Source: Tetrahymena elliotti 4EA
Taxonomy: Eukaryota > Ciliophora > Oligohymenophorea > Hymenostomatida > Tetrahymenidae
DNA length: 64,000 nucleotides
Reading direction: 5' to 3'
Assembly (NCBI GenBank): GCA_000231825.2
Contig: JH720319.1
Location: 1 to 64,000, forward strand
The notes under the pieces are model-generated. The model ran no database searches. It worked only from the letters and a program-made list of their open reading frames with translations, and was not told the DNA's origin. A program made the translations under genes and the position numbers. Shown here piece after piece: positions 12,001-25,700 of this stretch. The number at the start of each line of letters is the position of its first letter. Within the stretch, counting starts at the first letter, position 1.

Positions 12001-15000
12001 GGAGTTTAACAACCCTTAAGTGCAAAGAGTACTGAGTAAATGATAAAAGAGAGAAGAAAACATTCTGAATCTACTGCAATACATTCACACAGTGCAAATA
12101 ATTCAAATCTTATGATGATCACTAATCTTTCCTAAGGAAAGTAGTTTGAAGAAGATTTTATCAAAGAATAGCAATCTGCTTCATTTTACAAAAATGTATA
12201 AGTGGCAACAACTAAAAATTCATTAAAGAGCTCAATTATACAATAAGAAGGAACTACTTCCTAACCCAGTACAATAAAGACTAAATTAAATCAATAGTTA
12301 AGTGAATAAATGTAATTGCTAAATTTGGAAAAAGAGAAAATCATTTAAAAGAATTAGATTATCATGATCAATAAAAATTCAAGCAAAACTCCAGAAAGAG
12401 AACGTTATCCATTCAATATTTCTTCTTCTTCATCAAGAAAAATTGAAGTTCTTAAATAAAGTAAAACTCCAAAAGAAAGAGTTGGCCTCAACCAAAATTC
12501 ATCCCCTAACTCTCTTGCTTTAGAAATAAGTTAAAATAAAGATCTTATAAAGAATTATTCAAAGCTTAAATTTGACGAAAGATAAATACTCAATAATAAA
12601 TCAATTGTTAAAAACATGCAAAATAATATTATAAATTATTAAAACTATTTGTAGTAACATAAATAAGCTGCTGCTTTAGATAATTAGCACAAAACAACTG
12701 AAGATCACTAAAATTAAGCTTTACAGGATTATATGCTTGAAGATGAATAACATCGTTACTAATTCGCAATAGCAAACTAAAAAGGAATAAATGATCTCTA
12801 ATAATAATATAATAATTAATAAATACCTCTTGGTCATGAAATTATGCATTAGAATTTCATGAATGAAGATCCTAGTAATATAAATAATAATGTATTATAA
12901 GATGATATTACAAATTTAGTAAATTAATAAAACGTTGATTGCTTACAAACAGAATAAGAAGAATAAAAAATTGATTAAATTATTAAAAACTAAAATACTT
13001 TTGATCAACCTAATTATTCAATCAGCTCTTCTCAAATATAGAAGTTTAACTAAATTCAAGATTAATCATCAAACATTTAAACCACCAACCCTAATTAATA
13101 GCTATCTGATTCTAATCATATTGGCTCTTCTGAAGTATCATCTAAAATTAATAATTCCCACAATTCATTTTTCAATCCAATAAATAATAGCTTTTATAAT
13201 CAAATTAAATTGTAAACAATTGATTCTATGATCATTCCTCATCCCTCTTAAGTGTTACATACTGGAATGACTGCTGATAAAGTTTCTGCTTAGGCCTACC
13301 AAATCAACCAACCTGATGAGAGTATTGGAGATTATCATGAATATGCTGACTATAGTAATGCATTAATAAACTCATAAGGAATGAATTAAAATAATATAAG
13401 AAGCATTTCACCATAAAATTCTCTGCAAGGAAATAAATTTGATAATCATAATTACTAGTTAGAATTAAAGAATAATTTAAAGTAATAAAATAGTGCTTAC
13501 ATATAACAAGGTGATGATACAAATAATATTAATAACATTAATGATGTATATTCAGGAGTAATGAATATGTAAAATTTAGAGCAAGCCATATAGCACTAAT
13601 AAGGCAGATAAGACAAACTGGCTAAAAATAATCAAGAAGGATAAAATTATCTTTTAGATAATCAAACTAACTCTGCTTTATGGAGAGAGAAAAGCTATAG
13701 GTAGTAAGAATAAGATTTGAAAAAGTATGAAAATTTAAATTAATTCTCAAAGCAAGCTTAAAAGTAATAAGCTAATAACAGTACTGAAAAAGAAATTTTG
13801 AATAAAAATCTGCAAGATGATGCCAATAAAAAGAGTTCTAAAAATCTTAAGCAGCAGCTTGAAGAAATAAACTCGATGTAAAATCCAGTATTATAAAATA
13901 TTTTGGCTGATAAAGGGGAAAAAAGAAAATACATTTTCTAGGAATCAAGTGATAAAAAAAGAAATTAAACTCCTAATAGTTAAACAAATAAAGCAATACC
14001 CAGTCATAATACATAATAAACTAGTGCAAGTAAAGTGGTTACTCAAAATAATTAATTTAAAAATAGCTAGGAAGAAATACAAAATTAATTAAACTCTTCT
14101 GTAAAGAAATCTTAAAAATCTAACTTACAATCAAGTCCAACAAGCAAATATAGCAAAATACCAAACTTTTAGTAATATGAACCCAGTATAACAAAAAACA
14201 ATCCTTAAATCCAATAAGCATAACCCTAACAATAACCACTAACAAAAGCTGAACTATCTAATAATCTTTCATAAATATAAAAAAGTCTAGAAGATTCTTA
14301 AATAAAGAAAGAATAATTTGACTAAATGATACATATCAACCAATAATTTAGAGACTAATAAGATGGACTAAATTCAATTTTAAAGGAATAGGAATATTAA
14401 GATAATAATGCTATTAGCAGCTCAAATAATTTCCAAGCTAATTTAATACAAAAAATATCAGACCATAGACATAAGATAAATGCAATTGCTTATAATAGCT
14501 AAGATAACATCATTTTTACTGCTTCTCATGATTATAATTTGAAAGCTTTTACATCATCTTCGAATGAGTAGTAAGATTTTTATTGTTTCTAAAATATTAG
14601 ACATAAAAGATGGGTAACTTCATTAGAATACATTTTTAGCTTGAATATACTTCTTTCAGGTGGTGCTGATGGGCTAGTTAAACTATTTAAAATAGAAAAT
14701 AACCAAAATGATATCAACTCAAACTCAACAGTAAAACAATTCCAAAATGAATAATTTAAAACAAATATCAAATTAGAGTAATTTATGAAAGGCCATTGTG
14801 GTACTGTAACAGGAATTAAGTGTTTAAATGATTAGAATTTAGTTAGCTCTGGCTCTGATGGCATAATTAATTTATATGATTTAGAAACACTTTAAATTAT
14901 ACAAAATTTCAATTAAAATTCTATGATTTCAAGTATTGAATGGTTACCTCAAAACAACCTTTTAGTTAATATAAATGAAAGAAATCTATCTTTGGTTGAC

Positions 15001-15426
15001 ATAAGAGATAATAAAATTGCATTACAAACATAAAATTCTGATTTTTCTTGTTTGAAGAGATTGGATTATATTCCAAATAGCTTTTTAGTAGGTACTGGAC
15101 AATACTACAACTAATAAGCAAATCAAATAAGTAAAAATTCTCCTTCAGTTTTATTATTAGACTTACGCTATGATATAAACTAACCTTCTAGTATATTTAA
15201 ACCCTATAATGGAACTAGAGTCAACTGCATTGAAGTATATGAAGATAAAAACGTGTGTATTTTAGGTACAGACTAAAGTCTTGAAAGTATTAACTTAATA
15301 AGCAATGAAGGAAATATTATTGATTCCTAAAAAACTTCTGTAAAGTGTATTTCAGTAGATAATATTCATCATAGAATTTATACAGGTTGTTAGAATAATG
15401 ATCTTAGAATCTACAAGACATTTTGA
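9002..15426 (+). CDS. Giant Asn/Gln-rich protein with C-terminal WD40 propeller
   Basis: Exons 9002-10460 and 10532-15426 join into 2,117 residues. The single 71-nt intron (GTAATT...AAAAG) is required to restore the frame. About the first 1,790 residues are low complexity: Asn, Gln and Ser dominate, with runs of poly-Gln made largely of TAA/TAG and a few charged helical stretches. The last ~320 residues hold about seven WD40-like blades. Examples are an opening HRHKINAIAYNS repeat with SHDYNLKAF, LLSGGADGLVKLFKI, KGHCGTVTGIKCL followed by SGSDGIINLYDLET, and a final TGCQNNDLRIYKTF, which closes the ring just before the TGA. WD40 rings are protein-interaction platforms. The partner is unknown, and the Q/N-rich part may phase-separate or act as a flexible linker. 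No catalytic domain is visible. Confidence 0.88.
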
Positions 15427-15837
15427 GAAAATAAATGTAAAAGCTATAAAAATGCACAAATCAAAAAGAAAAAAATTAAAAAATTAGATTAAAAAGGAGT
15501 ATTTTAGATGAATGCAAAAAATGATCAATTTAAAAGTTAATTATTATTTAATTTCAAAATAATTAAACATGTATATAAGAACAAATAAATTAAATAAATG
15601 AATTAATTAAAGAACTAAAGAATTAAAGAATCACAAAATATATCCACAAGAGATTAAGCTACTCACTTTATATTTTAAAATTCCTTATTTTTAAATATTA
15701 TTAATAAATATGCCATTTACATTTTCATTTTTACAATTTTACTTCTATTTTATATTAGTATTCTGAATGTTGTAAATTTCTTACTCTTCAAACTCAAATA
15801 AAATATCATAATTTACAACTTAATATTAAATTAATCT
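15427..15837. other. Convergent 3' spacer
   Basis: Tail-to-tail spacer between the WD40 gene and the small minus-strand gene. It is AT-rich. Nothing is recognisable beyond its likely role as 3' UTRs and polyadenylation region for both. Confidence 0.5.
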
Positions 15838-16413
15838 TCAGTATTCATAATAAGATTCTTAAAATTCATAATCTGGTTCCTAAGAAACATAATATGTTTG
15901 TAAAATTCCCTCAAAAGAAAAGCAAAGTGAATCTGATTACAAAGGTGACATAGTTTCTATTTAAAATTAAAATGGGCAAGAACTCTCACTTTCTATTCTA
16001 AGGATTGAGTCAATAACTTTGTTAGCAATCGAGTGCTCCCCAAAATCATTTGACCCAATATTTAATTATATTTCTGAGAGTTATTTAATTGAGCTTTGAA
16101 TTATATTATAACTGCTAAATTACTCTCTTATCTCTTTCTATTTATACTCATATCCATCACTCAATTCTTTAATCGTCCTCTAAAAAAAATTCTCAAAAAT
16201 TTTAATAGATTTCTTATTTGCATAAGAAATTCTTGCAAAGAATATTTCTTCAGATATTTAAGAATAGAAAGAAACAATTGCATCTCCTCCTAATTCTGTT
16301 GAATAAATCCATTTGTTTTACTTTCTTGTTGAATATTGTTGATCTGGAAATACCTGATAGCCATTTTAATTATTTTTGTTAAGATTGTTATTTAAATATT
16401 TTTTATTATTCAT
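15838..16413 (-). CDS. Hypothetical protein, 191 residues
   Basis: A continuous ciliate-code frame runs from the ATG at 16413-16411 to a TGA at 15840-15838, with no intron. The start gives an Asn/Lys-rich leader (MNNKKYLNNNLNK) and in-frame TAA/TAG codons are spread through the rest. The body is mixed and looks structured: YSTELGGDAIVSFYSQ, then FARISYANKKSIKIFENFF, then helical segments, and an acidic/aromatic tail rich in Tyr, Glu and Gln. A competing frame starts at 16364 and stops after about 65 codons, so this one is preferred for length and composition. I do not recognise a family. It has no signal peptide or membrane segment. Confidence 0.65.
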
Positions 16414-17250
16414 CAAGCTTAAGAGAGTCAGTAAGTTTTTTACAAAATTAATAATTAACTCTATAAAATTTTAATAAAAATATAATATTAAAAATCCAAG
16501 ACTTAAATGACTTAACAATAATTTATCATCATATAAATCTTTTGGGATTTCAATGACTGATTGGTATGATCTTTTGGCATAATATTAATTTCTTAATTAA
16601 AAACAAGAACACTTTAATAAAAAATATTTAGAATATTTCAAATTAGATGTACATGTAATATTTTTAAGGATTTCTTTTACAACCAATGTATTTCTGAATT
16701 AATAGTTACAAATTTTTTAATCTTTTTTAGCTTTAATTCTAAATATTTATTATTTCTCACTAAAATTTTTATATTTGAATACTTTTTGAAGAAATAATAA
16801 ACAGTAGAAATTTTGTCATTTTTATCTTGAAAAGGAAAAATTATTTTTCAAAATTGTTTAAGGTATTTTGAAGTTTAAATATTTGATAAAAAATTAGAAA
16901 TAGTTTATTTGAAATGTTTAGCAATATTTGTTAAAATATTTGGAAGATTATGATGTAAAATATTTCAGTTATTACTAAGATTTTCTTTTGTTTTAATAAT
17001 TATAAAATAATATTGGTATTTTTCTAAAATCTTAGGTTAATTATTTTTGTTATTTCAAATTTAATACAAAATAAATTAATTTCAATTTTTTAATTATTTC
17101 AACACTTTTTGCAGCTGTTCATAAAAATCTAAGATTCTAAAAGCTAACTAAAGTCTTGTTGATATTTTAAAATAAATATAGAAGGATAAAACAAATAAGT
17201 CTGACACTTTAAATTTTATAGAATAAAGCAAGTTAAAATATTAAGATTTC
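16414..17250. other. AT-rich spacer between divergent genes
   Basis: Nothing recognisable. By position it should carry the promoters of the small minus-strand gene and the RCC1-kinase gene. Confidence 0.5.
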
Positions 17251-20200
17251 ATGAGTTCTCCAACAAGATAAACCATGTAAAATTTTGGAAAGGATTAAAA
17301 TACATAAAGTGATTAGATGTAGAAATACTAAAAGTTTAAGTAAAATTAGTTATTTTCTGATTAAAATGGCTTAACAATTATTGAAAATTAGCTTAGAAAA
17401 AATATAAAACAAGCAAATTCCCTTCAATGACAGTTAAATGAAATAAATTTCTTTAAATCAGTATTAGAACTATTACTAGAAGTTTAATTAGTAAAATATG
17501 CATCAATAGTCTAGTTAAAACTAAGAAATAGTTGAAAATGAAAGACCTTCATACTTAACTAGTTGGGGGAGCATAAAAAACAGTGAATAAGAATTGATTA
17601 ACTTCTGTTAACAAATGTAAACTCCTACTAAAATATTTTTTTTCTTTGTATTCAAATACTTATTTATTGACTCAAATAATTATTTTTATTAAGATAGATT
17701 TCTCTTCGTATAATCTAGATATGCGCAGGAGATAATCATGTAATGATTCTAGATGGTAAACATCTAATATTTACAAAATATTATATATTTTGAACTTTAA
17801 TATTAATTAAAGATTCTTCTAGAGTATACACAAAGGGAAGTAATAATTAAGGATAACTAGGAATTGTAGGTCAAAGATTTGTAGATAAATTTTCATGTGT
17901 ACAAGTAATTAATTATTTTCAATTATAGCAGTTAAAAAAGATGAATTAACTTCAAAATTTATTAAGGAATTGCTTAATTATAATATTTCATAAATATCTT
18001 GTGGATCTGATTTTTCTTTTGCTTTGTCGGGTAGAATTTTCTTTTGTTATTTATTAGTTTAAAAAATTTACTTGATTTTTTTACAAAAAAAGCTAAAGGA
18101 GAAGTATTTTCATGGGGCTAGAATTTTAAGGGTTAATTAGGACAAGGGACAAACTAAAATGTAGAAATACCAACTATTGTAGAATCTCTTCTAAGCAAAG
18201 GTAAATTGTATATTAGTTATTCTTTTAAGATAGATTAAAATTGATATTAGAAAAAAGATTAAATATTTAATTAAACATAGACATGAGAAATTAAAACAAT
18301 GAAAAGATGTATGCACACTAAGGCAATATCTTAAAAAAAACAGAATCTTTAGATAAATTGTTAAAAGGATTAGATTAGTTTGCAATACAAAATAATATAA
18401 ATATCAATAAAAATTAAGACATCTAATCAATACTCGAAATAGGAGAGTAAGTAACTAAAATCTCTTGTGGATCTTTACACACTTTAGCATTGACAAGTAA
18501 ATATAAAATGTTGAATAAAAAGATTATTAATACAATTTTATTTATTAAAAGCCCATGGGAAAATATATTCAACTGGCTATGGAGAATCTTTTGCATTAGG
18601 GCATGGAAATGATTAATCAACAAATCTTTTTAGTGAAATCAAATTTTTTACATAAATAACTAAAAAAAATGAAAAAAATAATAATTTCATTCAGAATTAA
18701 TCAATTTTAATTGAAGGAGAGTATGTAGAAGAAATATAAAGTGGCTTAGTTCACTCTGTATGCTTAACTAATAAAAGAATATTTGCTTGGGGTATAATAT
18801 CTGAATAACCTTTAACAATATCTCCATTTCCATAAGAGATCTTACTTGAGGATTTGGTTTAACCTTAAGAAAATTATTAGTAAAAAGTTGTAGAGATTTA
18901 GTGTGGATAGGCATTCACTTTACTTTTAACAAAAGGAGTATGATAATTTACTCTTTATTATTCTAATAATATTGAAAAAAATAAAATAAAATAGGGAAAT
19001 GTTTACACTGTTGGTAAACTTTAAGGAGAAATATTTTAAAAAGATAAAAACCCAGTACATGTTGCAAAAAGACAGAAATTACTTTCTTTTATCACAAAGG
19101 TAATTTATCTTAAATTTTTAGGATAAAGTTTTAAACTAAAATTAATCATAAAAAAGATTAGTATTATTGGTTCACATTGCTTGGCATACTCAAAAGAATA
19201 AAAAAAGATACTAGGCTGGGGTAACAACTTATTTGGATAGGTTGATTTAGGCCCATCTGAAAAATTCTTTGCCACACCTGTTGAAGTGGCAAATCTGAAT
19301 CCAGAGAATTAAATAGTTTTATTATCTTGTGGAGGTTATTCATCATACACTATAACTGATTAGCCTTATCAATTAAAAAAAAAATTAAATCCAAATAATA
19401 AATAAAATCATTTACAGGCATAATTGTAAACACCTGCTTCTCCAACAAGAATTAGTAATGATAAAGAATTTGAAAATTTGAAAGCTTAGTTAGAAAAGAA
19501 TAAAAAATAATTAATTTTTACAAACAATGAGCTGTAAAGATAAATAGAGTAGATTACCCATGATAATTATTTATTGGTGTAAAAAGAAGAAGAGAGTCAA
19601 AATGAAGTAAGCAAATTAAAGGGTTTACTTTAGTAATATGAAAAAGAGTTGAACTCATATAATAAGCAAATTTAATCAAATTTGAATTCCAATATAAAAT
19701 TTAAAATTAAAAATTCTGAAAAATTTAAAGATGTCAAATCGAGAACGTTTAAGCCCAATTTAGAAATTGAATTTAAAGATTTGGAAATTATGAATAAAAT
19801 AACTGAAGGAGGATATGGGATTATTTACAAAGCTAAATGGAGAGAAATAATAGTAGCAGTTAAAAAATTTAAAATAGATTATAATGAATAGTAGTCAATA
19901 GTAGAATTTGTCAATGAATGTCATGCTATGGAAGCTTTAAGGCATCCAAACATTGTACTTTTTCTAGGTAATGATTAAAAGTTAATTTTCATTTTTATTT
20001 AATTTGAAAGACATTTTTTATTAAAAAAAACAGGTGCTTGCACTGAGGTTCCTAATTTCAGCATAGTGATGGAATATTGCTAGAGAGGAAGTTTATGGAG
20101 CCTTCTTTAGAATCATTCAGTACCTTTGAGTTGGGAAGATAAAAGAAAGATAGCCTTAGATATTGCTAAGGGAGTATTCTTTCTTCATTCATCAAAACCT

Positions 20201-21054
20201 CCAATTATTCATAGAGATTTAAAAAGGTAAATTATTTTATATGATTTATAAATTGCATCAAATACGATCTATATAAGGCAACTTATTTTGCTTGTTTTTT
20301 ATTAAATATTTTAACTTTTTAAATTAAAGTAACAAATTTGTTTTGCAATTATTAATTACATTAGATAATCCATTTAAATTAAAATTTAAAAACTCTAATT
20401 AAATATTATTGAATACATTTTTTAAAATATTCTACAGTTTGAATGTTCTTGTTGATGACAATTTTAGGTGTAAATTGACTGATTTTGGTTGGACTAGAGT
20501 CAAGCCTTAAAATAATTATATGACTAAAAAAATAGGTAAATTATTTGTTCAATGATGTATTAAAAATAAATATTAACCAACCACTCTTTTTAAAATTTTA
20601 AATATTTAAATTTTAGGTACATACCAATGGATGGCACCAGAAGTTATTAATACTTCTTTCTACACTGAAAAGGCTGATGTATTTAGTTTTTCCATTATTT
20701 TGTGGGAAATTGCTTCAAGAGAGCCTCCATACAGAGGTAAATTTCATCAAAATCTATCTTTAAATTAATCTTTTCTTCTTTTAGGCTAAAAATTAAATTG
20801 ATTTCATATAATAAAAGGAATTAAAGGTGATTTAGTAGCTGAAAAAGTTTACAGTGAGAATTTAAGGCCAATTGTACCTCCCGCTACTCCAAAATTTTTT
20901 AGGAACTTGATAGAATAGTGTTGGGTAAGTATTTTAAGTTTTTCTGAAATTATTTTTGTAATATGCTGTATAAATTAAATAGGAGGTTAATCCAGATAAT
21001 AGACCTTCTTTTAAAGAAATAGTAAAAGCTTTAGAAGTAATGATAATGGAATGA
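17251..21054 (+). CDS. RCC1-repeat protein fused to a TKL-type protein kinase
   Basis: Fifteen inferred exons (925 residues): 17251-17339, 17392-17616, 17694-17755, 17813-17904, 17967-18030, 18093-18200, 18251-18496, 18552-18937, 18995-19099, 19157-19967, 20034-20226, 20438-20535, 20617-20736, 20818-20924, 20983-21054. A Gln-rich leader is followed by RCC1 blades, about residues 100-540 (for example [49 protein letters not shown]). Then comes a coiled coil, about 545-650. The kinase domain is about 664-920, with [16 protein letters not shown] (catalytic Lys), [25 protein letters not shown] and NPDNRPSF. The kinase looks catalytically complete; the glycine loop's first Gly is Thr. The TKL assignment rests on HRDLKS.N and the GT..WMAPE block. 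First-exon structure is the least certain: the ATG at 17366 is an alternative start without the first intron. Confidence 0.88.
20227..20437 (+). other. Long intron inside the kinase catalytic loop
   Basis: At 211 nt this is by far the longest intron in the gene. It splits the codon after HRDLK (GTAAAT...TACAG). The neighbouring exons join exactly to give HRDLKSLNVL. Its A/T composition is like the spacers and no RNA or frame is seen in it. Confidence 0.75.
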
Positions 21055-22786
21055 ATTCAAATATTCCAAAGTAACTAAATACCCACTAATTAGTAAAATA
21101 AAAAACTAGAAATATAAAAAACAAAATAAAAACTATTGAATAAGTACTAATAAAGACTGTTTAGAATTAAATATTAATGGCTTTTGACTAAAGGCCAGAA
21201 GAAAAAAAAAACAATAATAAAATATATTAAATGTAAATAGCTAATTAATAAAAAATAAATAAATTTATTTATTTGCTTAAAGTTGTTGAAATGTTCTAAA
21301 CAAATAGACTAAGTATTAACAACTATTAAAGTAATTTATAAATTGATGTCTTACTTATTATGTTTACAAAAAAATGTAAATTTATTGATATATTCTTCAT
21401 ATCCTAATTAATATTCATCAGTTTTTAAAAAGCTAATTATTAATCATTATATTATTTATGGCGTCTAAATTTGGCTAAGGTATCTATCTATCTCATAGTC
21501 TCTCAACAAATAATTTTACAATTTCAGTGTTAAATAATTAGCTTTAAATAACCTTTTATTTTAATTATTTTATTATTTGTTGTCAAATTAAAGAAAATTG
21601 AATTTAGAATTAAATTTATTTTTTGAGAAAATGGAAAAATGAAATTCATCTTAATTTTTCAAGAGAGATTTTTATAGATTCAAAATATTTTAGATAAAAA
21701 TTCGTTTACAGTTAATAGCTGAAATTTTTATTGCTTAATTATTATTTTTAAGAATTGAGGTATTAACATTTCACAAAAGCGATTAAAGGCAAAATTATTG
21801 TTATTAAATTATATAATATTATTTGCATCCATATGATACATATGACGCGATTTATTAATTAAAGGAGTCTATGCATGTTTTAATAAACAATGTTATGCTA
21901 ACAGAGTAAATGACGTAATCCTTTTCAACGTGCAAACAAACTTTAATTTTAATACATCTATTATTTATTTTAGTATCATTTAGGAATGCAAGAAGGCTCT
22001 AGCTTGCATTATAGTGAAAGCTTTTAATTTGAACGATTCTCTCTTTTTTAATTTACTATTTTGAAACCCGTTTTTCTTATAAATAATATTTTCTACCTAA
22101 AATTAAGAGCCAGTTGCCATTTAAAAGGTAAACAAAAAATTGAATATTGATAATTTTAGGAAGTAAGGTGTTTTGCGCCATAGTAACGTAATTCCACTTA
22201 ATAAAATAAAGTAGCTTATATTTTAAAATTAATATTAAACCTTAGTATTTCTGAGAGATAAATACTTTTTTCAATTCCAATATCAAATAAATAATTTAAT
22301 AACCAAATTTCAAATATTACTTGAAGAAATAATTAATTTTTACAAAAACATTGTAAGAATAATTGAAAGTTTCTTTGCAAAAGAAAAAAAGGCAAATTTA
22401 CTACATAGATTCGTAAACTATTTAACATTATTAGAATTGAAAGATATTAGATTTTTACAATTAATCAAAATACCTTACTTAAAATATAAAGACTTTGATG
22501 TTTTGTTTTAAAATGTTAATTTAGTTTAAAGTTGTAATTTTATAATTTTAATGAAAATTTTTCTACTTTTTTATTAAAATAGAAACACCTATAAACTTTA
22601 TACACAAATTAGATTCACAAAAATAATTACAAATTGAATGATTTTTTTAAATTAAATAAGGTAGGAGCAGCATTGATATTTAAACAAAGCATATATACAA
22701 TTAACTATTTAGAGTGATTGATATTAAATTAATAATCAAAACAGCAGATAAACCTATTTTATTTATTGATTTACACAAATCGCTTG
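21055..22786. other. AT-rich intergenic spacer
   Basis: No coding frame or RNA gene could be supported. It must hold the 3' end of the RCC1-kinase transcript and the promoter of the next kinase gene. Confidence 0.55.
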
Positions 22787-25700
22787 ATGAATAATAATAA
22801 CAGCATGATTTTTTTCTAGGACGATGGTAATTATTCATTTATTAATTAGTAAAGTATTTTAGATCAATTACAATCCACTATGAAAGACTTTAGTGGATAA
22901 TAATAAATAAAGCATATATCTAGCCTTAGCTTAAGAATTATTGATTTGTAATTTATATTTGAACATATTTTTTATAATTAGGCTAACAATAAAAAGAAAG
23001 AGTTGATCAAGTTTTAGTTTTGCAAAATGTTTTTAATCCATACTAAATAAATGGAATAGATCAATAATAAATAAATTTTTATTCTGGATATGAGCAAAGA
23101 TTAGATTTATTCAATGATAATAGTTAGCTTTAGTTAAATTAAAATAATTTTTTGCATCAATTCTACTTTTAAAGAAACTCTTAAATGGGGAATATTGCTT
23201 AAAATGAAATAGAATAAAATTAACCATCATAATGTAATTTATACTCTGCAAACTTTTGTTAAGGTTTTGAAGACGAATAGTTATCTATCAAATAATTACG
23301 TAAGTCTGAAAAAGAAATTTACAATATCTCACTAGATAAAAAATTGAGCTCAAAATGCTACTACTAAGAGTAAAAACCATTGAAAAAGCGAAAAATTGAA
23401 TCTAATGAAGAGTAGTTATCGTTAGTTAAAAATAAAACTTAGAGAGAGCTGATAGAAGAAAAAGGTAAATTTGTTGAGCTATTTATTAAATTTAATTCAA
23501 AAAAACTGCATTGTTTCTACATTTATTTATGCTTAAAGCTTAAAATAATTTTCACTTTTTTAAACAAATAATTGATCTTTTTAGAATTAAAAAAATGTTT
23601 AATTTTGATTTTAGAAGATGGAAATATTTTAATTAAAATATTTTTTTTAATTAGCAATTTTTAATGGTGTCAAAATAAATTCAGGAGAAGTCAGTTATAA
23701 CTCTTATATAGATGGTATTGGTATTAATAATTAAAGAGCTTCAATCTCACAATATTGTTAGGCACGTTTTATTGATGAAAAAAACCAATTCAGAAAAAAA
23801 TAAGGATAGGGCAATATTACTGATTTAATAAGAATGAACGAATATAATCATAATACATGGGGATTTTAACGTTTAGATGAAGATAAAAAGTATGACTGGG
23901 TTATTGAAGATATATTTATACAAAGTAGCTGGTCTGCTAATATGGGAAGTGGCAAATCATAAATGCTAGGAAAGGGAGCATTTGGAAATGTTATAAAAGT
24001 CAAAGATAATAACACGCAAATATAATATGCTTTAAAATTTATTAAAAAGATCTTCTTTAGTAAAGCAATCACAGAGACTGAAATCATGAAATAACTAAGC
24101 GAAGATAAAAATATAATAAAATATTATGATATATATTTATATGACTAATAAATGGAAAGAAACTAGGTTATTGAAATTTAACAGTATTTGGTTATAGTTA
24201 TGGAGCTAGCATAAGCAAGTCTTGAAGATATCCTTAAGTAGCGTATAATATGCCAAGCTCATTGGACTTCTTTTGAACTCTTGACTGTGATGAAATAAAT
24301 TTCTTTAGCCCTCCAAAGTTTAGCGAAAAAAAATATTGTTCATAGAGATTTAAAACCTTCTAATATTTTATATTGCCTCAAATCCTAATCATATAAGCTA
24401 GCAGATTTTGGTGAAGCAAAAGTTGTTGAAGGAATTAGTTTCAATTAGCCACACTCACCCAGAGGAACGAAAAGATATATGAGTCCAGAGTTACTCAATG
24501 GTCTAAATAATATTAAATAATAAAACCAAAAAGCAAATAGTTCTCTAAAATAAAACTCAGAAAAAAAATATAATTTAGAAAAGGGACTCTTAAATTAACA
24601 TTCTAATCATGTAATTGAACATGAAAGTGATAAATAAAATGAAAATTTTAGATTCGAAAATAATTAACAAAGAGAACCTTTGGAATAGCTAGTTTAAGAT
24701 AATTAATAGTTAAACTTTGATAATAATTTTGAAAAAATAAAGGATGAAGAAGAAAAAAATGTGGATGTAAATAATCAAAGTCATTCTTCTTAAAAAAATA
24801 AAAGTAATTCTTAAATGCAGTTAAAAATTAAAGTTAATGAAGCAAGAGAGGTTTTATATGAGCCTTATTCTAATGATATTTATTCCTTAGGTGTATGTTT
24901 TTATCAAATGAAATATCTAGACGATCTTTCAGAGTATAATGGACATAAAGGTAAAACATCTACTACAGAAGATTATCTTTAATCTAAGTTGCAGGAAGAT
25001 GATTAAATTGACCAACTTATCTCTAAGATGTTAAGTTACCATCCCAAGCTTAGGCCTAATATTAATCAAGTTTTAAAATTTATTGAGGAGTAGCTAAGCA
25101 AGATCACCCAAGAGTAAGAAGGGATGACTTTTAATTATGAATCATCTTCATCATAAAATAATATAGATTAGAATAAAGTTCTTAAATCTATTAGTGAAAC
25201 TTAAGTATTCAATACATTTGCATAGTAAAATAAAACTATTCCATAATCCTAAAGTGAGTTGTTCTAAGAGGAAAAAAGATAAACTTAAACAAGATCCAGC
25301 TCTAAATAAAATATATTTAATGTTAACAACACTTATGAAAATCTTTTAAACCATAAGATAGTAGTTGGCAGTTCTAAATACTCAAACTAAAACAATAGCA
25401 ACAAGTTACACTCCTTTTCTGATTATGAAGAAGAAGAAAGTATTGAAGAGGATGAAGACGATGATGAAAATGAAGATTATGAAGATGAGGGTGATTCCGA
25501 AAACGATGAAGAGATATAAATTGAAGAATATCAAAAGATGAGCTCAAATTAAGAAAATAATAATATATAAATTGGTACAATCAAAAAAACTAATGGCCAT
25601 TAAAATGATGTTAAAGTCAAAGAGCTAAAGAGTATCAAATAATAAAAAAAGAATTCAAAATAAAACAAAAAAGAAAACATAACCTAGAATTTATTTGAAG

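Noticed and set aside
16096..16364. A plus-strand open frame at 16096-16293 and a shorter minus frame starting at 16364.
   Set aside because: Both overlap the longer 191-residue minus-strand frame, which has better composition and is not interrupted by TGA.
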